From Chloroflexota bacterium (GTDB lineage Bacteria > Chloroflexota > Anaerolineae > Anaerolineales > DRMV01): DNA of 16,314 nucleotides. The stretch is from NCBI GenBank assembly GCA_013154225.1, contig JAADCW010000040.1:1-16314 (forward strand), written 5' to 3'. The notes under the pieces are model-generated. The model was not told the DNA's origin. It saw nothing but the letters and a program-made list of their open reading frames with translations, and ran no database searches. Below, in pieces: positions 1 through 7,380 of this stretch (positions within the stretch are counted from its first letter, which is position 1; each line of letters begins with the position of its first letter). The position numbers and the translations under genes were made by a program.

Positions 1-806
1 CGTTCATGACCCTGTTGCTCAATGCTGGCTGGATTGTGGGCATGAGCATGATGGGGCGCTCGGTGCTTTTGCCTCTGGGCGTTTTGCTGGGGTTTGCGCT
101 GTTGGGCGCAGTGGACGACTGGGCTGGCTTGCGCGGGCGCAAAGGTGAGGGCCTGCGGCCTCGCACTAAGTTTGGCTTGCAGGTCGCCTTGGCGCTGTTG
201 GCCGCGTATGGGCTTCAGCATTACCTTCAGGTGCCCGAATTGCTCATTCCGGGTATCCCCCAGCCCCTTTCCCTGGGGTGGTGGTACATCCCCTTGGCCG
301 CGTTCATCATTGTGGCCACCAGCAACGCGGTCAACCTGACCGATGGCCTGGATGGGCTGGCTGGCCTCATCGCGGCCACGGCCTTTGCGGCTTACGGCGG
401 TATTGCCTTGCTCCAGGGGCAGGTTTACCTGGCTCGGTTCGCGTTCACGCTGGTGGGCAGTATTTTTGGTTTCCTGTGGTTCAACGTCCACCCTGCGCAG
501 CTCTTCATGGGCGATACAGGTTCCCTTTCCCTGGGTGCAACCCTGGGCGTGGTTGCCCTGATGACCGGCCAGTGGCTGCTCTTGCCCATCATTGCCATTA
601 TCCCCCTGGCTGAGACGGCCAGCGTGATTCTGCAAGTGGGTTATTTCAAGCTCACAGGCGGACGGCGACTTTTCAAGATGTCGCCTTTGCATCACCATTT
701 TGAATTGCTCGGCTGGAGCGAAACCCAGGTGGTGCAGCGCTTTTGGCTGATCAGCCTGTTGGCCGCGATGATTGGCGTGGCCATTGCGGTAGGTTACAGT
801 GGATAA
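1..806 (+). CDS. mraY: Phospho-N-acetylmuramoyl-pentapeptide transferase MraY (5' partial)
   Basis: Transfers phospho-MurNAc-pentapeptide from UDP to undecaprenyl phosphate at the inner face of the membrane, making lipid I. The reading frame is open to the window edge. Relative to the first in-frame ATG (position 6), the family motifs are all present: the DD pair (residues 37-38, GAVDDW), NAVNLTDGLDGLAG (about 109-122), the FMGDTGSLSLG stretch (about 167-177), and the SPLHHHFE metal/uridine-site motif near residue 226. The rest is a chain of hydrophobic membrane segments. In E. coli MraY the DD pair lies near residue 115, so roughly 75 N-terminal residues lie upstream of the window; the ATG at position 6 is therefore probably internal. 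The stop codon overlaps the murD start by 8 nt. Confidence 0.96.
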   Translation, partial: FMTLLLNAGWIVGMSMMGRSVLLPLGVLLGFALLGAVDDWAGLRGRKGEGLRPRTKFGLQVALALLAAYGLQHYLQVPELLIPGIPQPLSLGWWYIPLAAFIIVATSNAVNLTDGLDGLAGLIAATAFAAYGGIALLQGQVYLARFAFTLVGSIFGFLWFNVHPAQLFMGDTGSLSLGATLGVVALMTGQWLLLPIIAIIPLAETASVILQVGYFKLTGGRRLFKMSPLHHHFELLGWSETQVVQRFWLISLLAAMIGVAIAVGYSG

Positions 807-2232
807 ATATCGCGGAAAACGGGTTCTCATCATTGGCGCAGGTCGCCAAGGCACCGCGCTGGCGCGCTATTTGGCCCAGCACGGCGCACATGTGGTGCTC
901 AACGACCGCCGCCCGGCCAGCGCGCTGGAAGCCGCACGCGCCGCCCTGGCTGATTTGCCCATTCAATGGGCTTTAGGTGGGCACCCATTAAGCCTGCTGG
1001 AAGGTGTGGACCTGGTTTGCCCTTCGGGTGGTGTGCCGCTGACCCTGCCTTTGGTGCAGGAAGCCCAGGCCCGGGGCATTCCGCTGAGCAACGAAGCGCA
1101 AATTTTCATGGAAGCCGCGCCGTGCCCGGTGGTAGGTATCACCGGCTCTGCTGGGAAGACCACCACCACGACCCTGGTAGGACGAATGGCGGCCAGCGCG
1201 GCCGAGGATGTCCACGGTATTTCGTATAGCCAGGAAGAGGCGGCGAAAGCGGCTTTGCCCCGCCGTTGGCGCAAAGTTTGGGTGGGCGGCAACATTGGTA
1301 ATCCCCTGATCGCCGATGTGGACGCCATGACCCCCGACGACCTGGCTGTGATGGAACTTTCCAGTTTCCAATTGGAGCTGATGACCGCATCGCCTCAAGT
1401 GGCCGCGGTGCTCAACATCACGCCCAATCATCTGGATCGCCACGGCACGATGGAGGCCTACACCGCGGCCAAAGCCCGCATCTTGGCCTTCCAGGGGGCT
1501 CAAGATGTGGCTGTGTTGGGTTGGGAAGATCCGGGCGCGTGGGGCTTGCGCTCGCAGGTGCAAGGGCGCTTGTTGACTTTTGGCCTGCCCCAGCCGCCCG
1601 AAGATGTAGATGGTACTTTTCTAAACGGTGAAACCCTGGCCTTGCGTCAGAATGGCCGCGTGATGCCTTTGTTCCCCCGGGATGTGATTCGCTTGCGCGG
1701 CGAACACAACGTCCGCAATGTGCTGGCAGCCTCGGCGGTGGCCGCGGCTTTGGGCCTGACCCCCGCCCACATGCGGGCTGGCGTTGAAGGCTTTTTGGGC
1801 GTGCCGCATCGGCTGGAACTGGTGCGCGTGTTGGATGGCGTGGCCTGGTACAACGATTCCATTGCCACTGCTCCCGAACGCGCGATGGCCGCCATCCGCT
1901 CTTTTGATGAGCCTTTGGTGCTTTTGGCCGGCGGCCGCGATAAGAAACTGCCGTGGGACGCATGGGCTTCGCTGGTGCGCCAGCGGGTACGGGCGCTGGT
2001 GGTGTTTGGGGAAGCCGCCGATTTGATTTTGGACGCCCTGGCGCAAGCCGAGGGCCCCTTGCCCGAGGTGGTGTTGCGTTGCCACTCTTTGGAAGAGGCT
2101 GTCCGAGCGGCTTACCACACTGCCCAACCTGGCGACGTCGTCCTGCTTTCGCCTGGCGGCACAAGTTTCGATGCGTTCCGCGATTTTGCAGAACGTGGTG
2201 AAAGGTTTCGAGAATGGGTGAACGCGCTGTAA
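799..2232 (+). CDS. murD: UDP-N-acetylmuramoyl-L-alanine--D-glutamate ligase MurD
   Basis: Cytoplasmic ATP-dependent ligase that adds D-Glu to UDP-MurNAc-L-Ala. The protein is 477 aa, slightly longer than the usual ~450. Visible parts: N-terminal Rossmann-like UDP-binding domain (VLIIGAGRQGTA), the P-loop GITGSAGKTTTTT at about 114-126, ELSSFQLE, NITPNHLDRHG with the downstream YTAAKARI region where Mur ligases carry the carbamylated lysine, HNVRN, and the C-terminal domain with YNDSIAT, LLAGGRDK and LLSPGGTSFD. The last motif matches the LLSPxxxSxD end typical of MurD rather than MurC, E or F. The GTG start at 799 overlaps mraY by 8 nt, with a weak AGG five bases upstream, so coupling to mraY translation is likely. 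It overlaps ftsW at the 3' end. Confidence 0.97.
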   Translation: MDKYRGKRVLIIGAGRQGTALARYLAQHGAHVVLNDRRPASALEAARAALADLPIQWALGGHPLSLLEGVDLVCPSGGVPLTLPLVQEAQARGIPLSNEAQIFMEAAPCPVVGITGSAGKTTTTTLVGRMAASAAEDVHGISYSQEEAAKAALPRRWRKVWVGGNIGNPLIADVDAMTPDDLAVMELSSFQLELMTASPQVAAVLNITPNHLDRHGTMEAYTAAKARILAFQGAQDVAVLGWEDPGAWGLRSQVQGRLLTFGLPQPPEDVDGTFLNGETLALRQNGRVMPLFPRDVIRLRGEHNVRNVLAASAVAAALGLTPAHMRAGVEGFLGVPHRLELVRVLDGVAWYNDSIATAPERAMAAIRSFDEPLVLLAGGRDKKLPWDAWASLVRQRVRALVVFGEAADLILDALAQAEGPLPEVVLRCHSLEEAVRAAYHTAQPGDVVLLSPGGTSFDAFRDFAERGERFREWVNAL

Positions 2233-3479
2233 GCAAAACCAAGCGAGCGCAAAGCACAAGCCGAATGCCCGGCTGGTGGCAGGGCACCGACGGCGTGTTG
2301 ATTTTTGCCGTCGCGGCCTTGGTGCTTTGGGGCTTGGTTATGGTGTATTCCACCACCCCGGCCTTTTTGTGGCGCTTTGGTGTGCCCGACGCCAGCGGCA
2401 AGGTAGATACTTTGGCTTTGTTCCGCCGGCAGGCAGGTTTTGTAGCCTTGGGCGTGATCTCTGCCACGATTTTGGCCGCGGTGGATTATCACCGCTGGGA
2501 GCGCCTGGCGCCGATTGTGTTGTTGGTGGTGTGGGCTGGTCTTCTCCTGACCCTGGTGATGAAGCACGTGGCAGGCGGTACAGGCCGTTTCCTGTTCGGC
2601 GGTTCGTACCAGCCTTCGGAGATTGCCAAAGTGGCCACGGTGTTTTATCTCTCGGTGTGGCTTTCCCGCCGCAAGCATCGGCTGGGGTCGTGGAGGGATG
2701 GCGCCATGCCTCTGGCTGTGCTGGTGGGTGTGACCGCGGCCTTGGTGTTGGTCGAACCTGACATGAGCGCGGCCATGACCATCTTTGCCCTGGGCATGAT
2801 TTTGTACTTCCTGGCCGGTGGCAGTTTGCGGCAGTTGGCGATTTTTTCCCTGGCCGCCTTGCTGGCTGGTGGTTTGTTGCTGTTGCTTTATCCGGTAGGT
2901 GCCGAGCGCATGAGCAGTTTTCTGGCCGGGTTGAGCGATCCTCAACATGCTTCTTACCAAATTAAGCTTTCCATTGCCGCGATCAGCCGCGGCGGTTGGT
3001 TCGGGGTTGGGCCCGGCCAGTCGGAAATCAAAGTGAGCGGTTTGCCTCTGGCCCATACCGACAGCGTGTTTGCTGTGGTGGCTGAGGAATATGGCGTTGT
3101 GGGTGCCGCGCTCATGGTTGTGCTGTTTGGTATCGTGGTTTGGCGTGGCATCCGAATTGCCCTGCACGCGCCCGATGATTACGGCCGCTTGTTGGCTGGT
3201 GGGTTGGCGCTGTGGCTGGGCATCGAGGCTTACATGAACATGGCCATGATGTTGGGCATGCTCCCTCTGGCGGGGAACACCCTGCCCTTCATCAGTTACG
3301 GTGGTTCCAGCCTGGTGACTGCCCTTTCGGCTGTGGGTTTGATTTTGAGCGTGGGTCGGGCTTCGGCTCGCGAACAATCCCAAGAGAGGAGTGATACCGG
3401 TGCGGTTGTTAGTTTGCGCCGGGGGGACCGGCGGCGGCGTGTATCCCGCGCTGTCGGTGCTTCAAGCCTTAGGCGATGA
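2214..3479 (+). CDS. ftsW: Septal peptidoglycan glycosyltransferase FtsW (SEDS family)
   Basis: SEDS-family membrane protein that polymerises lipid II at the septum with a partner class B penicillin-binding protein. It has about ten hydrophobic segments. Signature motifs: PSEIAKVATVFYL (about 132-145), VEPDMSAAM, and HTDSVFAVVAEEYG, in which D283 corresponds to the essential SEDS aspartate. It also has the terminal NTLPFISYGGSSLV motif. FtsW is preferred over RodA because of its place between murD and murG. The ATG at 2214 has AAAGG eight bases upstream and overlaps murD by 19 nt; an internal ATG at 2265 is a possible alternative. The last ~26 residues are Arg-rich (RRGDRRRRV) and are read from DNA that also encodes the N-terminus of MurG, so this tail is probably shaped by the overlapping frame. 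Confidence 0.96.
   Translation: MGERAVSKTKRAQSTSRMPGWWQGTDGVLIFAVAALVLWGLVMVYSTTPAFLWRFGVPDASGKVDTLALFRRQAGFVALGVISATILAAVDYHRWERLAPIVLLVVWAGLLLTLVMKHVAGGTGRFLFGGSYQPSEIAKVATVFYLSVWLSRRKHRLGSWRDGAMPLAVLVGVTAALVLVEPDMSAAMTIFALGMILYFLAGGSLRQLAIFSLAALLAGGLLLLLYPVGAERMSSFLAGLSDPQHASYQIKLSIAAISRGGWFGVGPGQSEIKVSGLPLAHTDSVFAVVAEEYGVVGAALMVVLFGIVVWRGIRIALHAPDDYGRLLAGGLALWLGIEAYMNMAMMLGMLPLAGNTLPFISYGGSSLVTALSAVGLILSVGRASAREQSQERSDTGAVVSLRRGDRRRRVSRAVGASSLRR
3383..3391 (+). promoter_or_regulatory. Shine-Dalgarno site that decides the murG start
   Basis: AGAGAGGAG lies inside ftsW. It sits eight bases before the GTG at 3400 but directly abuts the GTG at 3391. The first spacing is ideal and the second unusable, so MurG most likely begins at 3400 (MRLLVCAGG) rather than three codons earlier. 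Confidence 0.7.
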
Positions 3480-4500
3480 ATTAGAGGACGTGCTGTGGGT
3501 GGGCGGCCAGGGCGGCATGGAAGCCGACCTGGTGACCCGCGAAGGCATCCCGTTTCAGGCCATTTCTGCCGCGGGTGTTCACGGCGTGGGCCTCCGCCGA
3601 CTGCCGCGCAATACGTGGCAGTTGGCAAAAGGCTATTGGCAAGCCCGAGGCATCATTCGCTCCTTCCGCCCTGATGTGCTGTTCTTCACCGGCGGCTACG
3701 TGGCGGTGCCGGTGGGGCTGGCTGGCCGTCGCGTGCCCACGGTGCTGTATGTGCCCGACATTGAGCCTGGCCTGGCCCTCAAATCCTTGGCGCGGCTGGC
3801 CGATCGCATTGCCTTGACCACGCCTGATTCAAAGGCGTTTTTCCCCAACCATCCTGGCCTGGTGGTAACGGGCTATCCTGTGCGGCAGGACTTGCTCACC
3901 TGGCGGCGGGAAAAAGCCCGGGCACATTTTGGCCTGGACGATCAACAGCCGACGCTGTTGGTGTTTGGCGGCAGCAAAGGCGCACGCTCTATCAATCGGG
4001 CGCTTTTGGCTGGCTTGAAAGATTTGCTGCCGCACATGGAAGTTTTACATATCAGCGGCCAGTTGGACTGGCCTGAAGTGGAAGCCGCACGCGCGGCTTT
4101 GCCTGAGGCGTTGCAAGGCCGCTACCATGCCTTCCCGTATCTCCATGAAGATATGGGCGCGGCTCTGGCTGCGGCTGATTTGGTGGTTTCGCGGGCAGGA
4201 GCTTCGATTTTGGGCGAATTCCCACTTTTTGGCCTGCCTGCGGTTTTGGTGCCCTATCCGTATGCTTGGCGCTATCAGCAGGTCAACGCGGCTTATTTGG
4301 CCGACCGTGGCGCGGCCCGCATTTTGCCGGATGAGCAGTTGGCCGACCAGTTGGTGCCCACGGTTTTGGGCTTGATGGAAGACGTGGACGCACGTCAGCA
4401 AATGGCTGCTGCCATGCGCCGTCTGGCACAACCCGACGCTGCCCAACGCATTGCCGCTGTTATTCGGGATGCCGTTCATCGAGAGGTGCGAAAATGGTGA
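3400..4500 (+). CDS. murG: Lipid II synthase MurG (UDP-GlcNAc:lipid I GlcNAc transferase)
   Basis: GT-B fold glycosyltransferase at the cytoplasmic membrane face that adds GlcNAc to lipid I, giving lipid II. The protein is 366 aa, normal for the family. Visible motifs: an N-terminal glycine loop GGTGGG (residues 8-13), FTGGYVAVP, a second glycine loop VFGGSKGARSIN, and a C-terminal donor-site stretch with SRAGASILGEFPLFGLPAVLVPYP followed by QQVNA. Two departures from the textbook sequence are seen: the His of GGTGGH is Gly13, and the HEQN-type segment reads YVPDIEPGLA. Overall order and spacing still fit MurG, and the operon position agrees. The GTG start at 3400 is chosen by its ribosome binding site; an alternative GTG lies at 3391. 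The gene overlaps ftsW by 80 nt and the next gene by 7 nt. Confidence 0.94.
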   Translation: MRLLVCAGGTGGGVYPALSVLQALGDELEDVLWVGGQGGMEADLVTREGIPFQAISAAGVHGVGLRRLPRNTWQLAKGYWQARGIIRSFRPDVLFFTGGYVAVPVGLAGRRVPTVLYVPDIEPGLALKSLARLADRIALTTPDSKAFFPNHPGLVVTGYPVRQDLLTWRREKARAHFGLDDQQPTLLVFGGSKGARSINRALLAGLKDLLPHMEVLHISGQLDWPEVEAARAALPEALQGRYHAFPYLHEDMGAALAAADLVVSRAGASILGEFPLFGLPAVLVPYPYAWRYQQVNAAYLADRGAARILPDEQLADQLVPTVLGLMEDVDARQQMAAAMRRLAQPDAAQRIAAVIRDAVHREVRKW

Positions 4501-5003
4501 CCCTGGCGGGTGTGTTGTTTCTGGGGCTGCTTTTCTTCACCGTTACCGGCTTGTTGCGCGGTTACATGAAAGAGTTTTTGGTCACCTCGAGCGTCCTTGT
4601 GGCGATTTTGATTACCGTTTTGCTAGAGCGGTACGCTCCAGCTTTGCAGCCGTTGATTCAGGCCAATGATCAGCGTTGGTTCTGGGTGCGGGCGGGCATC
4701 TTGATCTTTATGGTAATCTTCGGCTACCAAACGCCACGCTTTATCCGCCCGCGAAATCAGTCGCCTATTCGCGATGCGCTGTTGGGCGCTTTGTTGGGCG
4801 CCCTCAATGGCTATCTGATTATCGGTACTTTATGGTACTATTTGGCGGTTGCCGGCTACCCGTGGCCTAATCTTGTACGCGCTCCGGTGGATCCGCTGAG
4901 CATCCAGATTGCCCAGCATCTCCCGCCGGCCTTTTTAGGCGTGCCGGGCATTTACATTGCCGTGGCCATCATGTTCGTGTTTGTGATTGTGATGATCGTA
5001 TGA
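4494..5003 (+). CDS. Small multi-pass membrane protein, CvpA-like
   Basis: A 169-aa very hydrophobic protein with about five predicted membrane segments (roughly residues 3-21, 28-45, 63-80, 91-118 and 147-169). The N-terminal pattern of a first segment, then GLLRGYMKEFL, then a second hydrophobic segment resembles the CvpA (colicin V production) family, which typically starts with a helix followed by G-x-x-R-G-x-x-x-E. Biochemical function is unknown. It starts at ATG 4494 with GAGAGG seven bases upstream, overlaps murG by 7 nt and murC by 4 nt (ATGA), so it is a true member of the operon. The context suggests a role at the membrane in wall synthesis or division, but this is inference. The family assignment is moderate; it could be an unrelated small membrane protein. 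Confidence 0.85.
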   Translation: MVTLAGVLFLGLLFFTVTGLLRGYMKEFLVTSSVLVAILITVLLERYAPALQPLIQANDQRWFWVRAGILIFMVIFGYQTPRFIRPRNQSPIRDALLGALLGALNGYLIIGTLWYYLAVAGYPWPNLVRAPVDPLSIQIAQHLPPAFLGVPGIYIAVAIMFVFVIVMIV

Positions 5004-6379
5004 AACCGTCCTGGAAGCACATCCACTTCGTCGGCATTGGCGGCACCGGGCTTTCGGCCATTGCTCGGGTGCTGGCCGAGCGCGGCTTCAAAGTGACGGG
5101 CTCTGACCGTCAGGCTTCCCCGCGCACGGCCATGCTCCAAAGCCTGGGTGTGGCTGTGGCCATTGGCCATGCGCCCGAATGGGCACAGCAGGCCGACGTG
5201 GTGGTGCGTTCTTCCGCGGTGCCTGAGAGCGATGTGGACGTGGTGGCAGCCAAAGAGGCCGGGGTGCCGGTGTTCAAGCGGCGGGATTTCCTGCCCTACC
5301 TGACCGCGGGCTACCGCGTGCTGGCTGTCGCGGGTTCCCACGGCAAAACTACCACCACGGCCATGCTGGCCTGGGTGTGGACGGCTTTGGGCCAGGACCC
5401 GACCTTCATCATTGGCTCGGAAGCCGCAAACTTGCACACCAACGCCCATGCAGGCCAGGGCGCGGACTTTATCATCGAAGCCGACGAATACGATTACATG
5501 TTCCTGGGCCTGACGCCTTATGCGGCAGTGGTGACCAACATTGAGCACGATCACCCAGACCTGTTCCCCACCGCGGAAGATTTTTACGCGGCTTTCCAGG
5601 CATTTGCCAGCCAGGTGCGGGAAGACGGCTTCCTGTTGGCCTGCGCGGATAACAAAGGAAGCCGCAATTTGGCCCAGGCTCGCGCCCAGGCAAGCGCGAC
5701 GGTGTGGACATACGGTCTGCATTCGGAGGCCGATTATCAGGCGCAACTGATGGGTGTCAACGCCCAGGGCGGGCATGATTTTGTGATGCGTTTCCGCGGG
5801 CAGGCGTTGGCCGAGGTTGGCCTGCAGGTGCCTGGTGAGCACAACGTGCAGAACGCATTGGCGGTTTTGGCCGTGGCGCATCAGATGGGGCTGGACGTGC
5901 CTGCAGCAGCCCAGGCTTTGGGCGCCTTTCAGGGCACGGGGCGGCGGTTTGAAGTTGTGGGCGAGGCCCAGGAAGTGGCCTTTGTGGACGACTATGCCCA
6001 CCATCCCACCGAAATTCGGGCTACCCTGGCCGCGGCCCGTCAGCGGTATCCCGGCCGTCGGGTGTGGGCAGTTTGGCAACCCCACACATTCAGCCGAACC
6101 CGAACTCTGCTGGCCGATTTTGCCACCGCATTTGCGCAGGCCGATGAAGTGATTGTGACCGAAGTTTACGCCGCGCGAGAGGCCGCCCCCGACGATTTTG
6201 GCGGCCAGCAAGCTGCGATGGCGTTGCAACATCCGCGGGTGCATTTTGCCCCTTCATTGCAGGAAGCCGCGGAAATCCTCATCCGCGAAGTTCGTTCCCC
6301 AGCTGTGGTTTTGGTCTTTTCAGCAGGGGATGCGCCCCAAGTCACTCGTTGGGCGCTGGAAGGATGGCAAGCGAAATGA
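5000..6379 (+). CDS. murC: UDP-N-acetylmuramate--L-alanine ligase MurC
   Basis: Cytoplasmic ATP-dependent ligase that adds L-Ala to UDP-MurNAc, the first step of the stem peptide. At 459 aa it has the usual length. N-terminal Rossmann motif GIGGTGLSAIA (12-22), P-loop GSHGKTTTT (about 111-119), EADEYD (160-165), TNIEHDHPD, GEHNVQNALA, DDYAHHPTE (about 330-338), QPHTFSRT, and a terminal FSAGD. The HDHPD and DDYAHHPTE motifs fit MurC/Mpl; the position beside murB and the biosynthetic operon favour MurC over the recycling ligase Mpl. Tyr164 replaces the Ser usual in EADESD of many MurC proteins. The ATG overlaps the preceding stop as ATGA and no good Shine-Dalgarno site is visible, so it probably depends on coupled translation. 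Confidence 0.96.
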   Translation: MKPSWKHIHFVGIGGTGLSAIARVLAERGFKVTGSDRQASPRTAMLQSLGVAVAIGHAPEWAQQADVVVRSSAVPESDVDVVAAKEAGVPVFKRRDFLPYLTAGYRVLAVAGSHGKTTTTAMLAWVWTALGQDPTFIIGSEAANLHTNAHAGQGADFIIEADEYDYMFLGLTPYAAVVTNIEHDHPDLFPTAEDFYAAFQAFASQVREDGFLLACADNKGSRNLAQARAQASATVWTYGLHSEADYQAQLMGVNAQGGHDFVMRFRGQALAEVGLQVPGEHNVQNALAVLAVAHQMGLDVPAAAQALGAFQGTGRRFEVVGEAQEVAFVDDYAHHPTEIRATLAAARQRYPGRRVWAVWQPHTFSRTRTLLADFATAFAQADEVIVTEVYAAREAAPDDFGGQQAAMALQHPRVHFAPSLQEAAEILIREVRSPAVVLVFSAGDAPQVTRWALEGWQAK

Positions 6380-7380
6380 GCACAGATACCGATTTGTATG
6401 CCCGCTTGGAAAGCATTTTTGGCGCCCGCGTCCAGCGCGATGTGCCGCTGGCACCCTACACGTCCGCGCGTGTGGGCGGGCCGGCGGACGTGCTGATTAC
6501 GGTACACAGCGCGCGTGAATTGGCCATGGTGGCTTCCCGTTTGTGGTCGTGGGAAGTGCCGTTCTGGGTGTTGGGCGGGGGCTCCAATATTCTGGTAGCC
6601 GACGAAGGCGTGCGTGGCGTGGTGGTGCTCAACCGCTCGCGACGCCTGGCTTTCAACACCGAAGGCGAACAGCCCACGGTTTGGGCTGAATCGGGTGTGA
6701 ATTTGGGCAGTTTGGCCCGCCGCGCGGCTGCGATGGGCTTGGCTGGCCTGGAATGGGCAGCCGGCATTCCGGGCACGGTGGGCGGCGCAGTGGTTGGCAA
6801 TGCAGGCGCCCACGGGCAGGAAATCGCCGACGTGCTCCAGATGGCCGAAATCTTGCATCGCACAGAAGGCAAGGGTATGCGCACACCTGAGGCCCTGGGC
6901 TATGCTTACCGCACCAGCGCGTTGAAAGAAGAGCCTGGGCAGGCGGTGGTTTTGAGTGCCACTTTGCGCCTTCAGCACGATACCCCTGAGGCTGTGCAAG
7001 AGCGGCTGGCTGCACTCAACGAACAGCGCAAGGCCACCCAGCCCCCCGGCGCGACCGTGGGTTCCATGTTCAAGAACCCGCCCGGTGACTATGCTGGACG
7101 CTTGATTGACGCCGCGGGCCTCAAAGGCACCACGGTAGGCGATGCAGAAATCAGCACAGTGCACGCCAATTTCTTCGTCAACAAGGGCGAAGCCACAGCC
7201 CAGGAAATTTGGGCCCTGATGTATCTGGCGCGCACCACGGTAGCCCAAAAATTTGGTGTGTGGTTGGAGCCAGAGATCCAACTGGTGGGAGCGTGGCCTG
7301 AAGCCGCTGTGGCCGCGCTGTATGAACCCCAAGAGTTGCCACCCCCCATGCCGGTGCCCCGCCCCAAGGAGGAGGCATGA
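6376..7380 (+). CDS. murB: UDP-N-acetylenolpyruvoylglucosamine reductase MurB
   Basis: FAD- and NADPH-dependent reductase that converts enolpyruvyl-UDP-GlcNAc to UDP-MurNAc. Motifs: YTSARVGGPAD, the FAD-binding LGGGSNIL (about 68-75), GIPGTVGGAVVGNAGA (about 132-147), YAYRTS (176-181, R179 being the conserved active-site Arg), GSMFKNP with the catalytic Ser230, HANFFVN, and a late EPEI with E300. Ser230, R179 and E300 correspond to the known catalytic set of E. coli MurB. The start is taken at ATG 6376, which overlaps the murC stop as ATGA with GGAAGG 13 bases upstream, giving 334 aa. An ATG at 6364 or TTG at 6349 would add a few residues and are less likely. Confidence 0.95.
   Translation: MSTDTDLYARLESIFGARVQRDVPLAPYTSARVGGPADVLITVHSARELAMVASRLWSWEVPFWVLGGGSNILVADEGVRGVVVLNRSRRLAFNTEGEQPTVWAESGVNLGSLARRAAAMGLAGLEWAAGIPGTVGGAVVGNAGAHGQEIADVLQMAEILHRTEGKGMRTPEALGYAYRTSALKEEPGQAVVLSATLRLQHDTPEAVQERLAALNEQRKATQPPGATVGSMFKNPPGDYAGRLIDAAGLKGTTVGDAEISTVHANFFVNKGEATAQEIWALMYLARTTVAQKFGVWLEPEIQLVGAWPEAAVAALYEPQELPPPMPVPRPKEEA
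7366..7375 (+). promoter_or_regulatory. Strong Shine-Dalgarno site for ddl
   Basis: AAGGAGGAGG sits at the 3' end of murB. It is close to a full anti-16S match, but its spacing to the ddl ATG (7377) is short. It suggests ddl can be translated independently of murB despite the 4-nt overlap. Confidence 0.7.

Noticed and set aside
2112..3383. Long minus-strand open frame (423 residues) opposite ftsW
   Set aside because: A His/Gln-rich shadow of a GC-rich gene. The plus-strand frame has all the FtsW motifs, so the antisense frame is not a gene.
4952..6244. Long minus-strand open frame (430 residues) opposite murC
   Set aside because: Composition is typical of antisense to GC-rich coding DNA, and the sense strand is clearly murC.
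5000..6379. Mpl (murein peptide ligase) rather than MurC
   Set aside because: EADEYD alone hints at Mpl, but the operon position before murB, the length and the need for a MurC in the pathway favour MurC.
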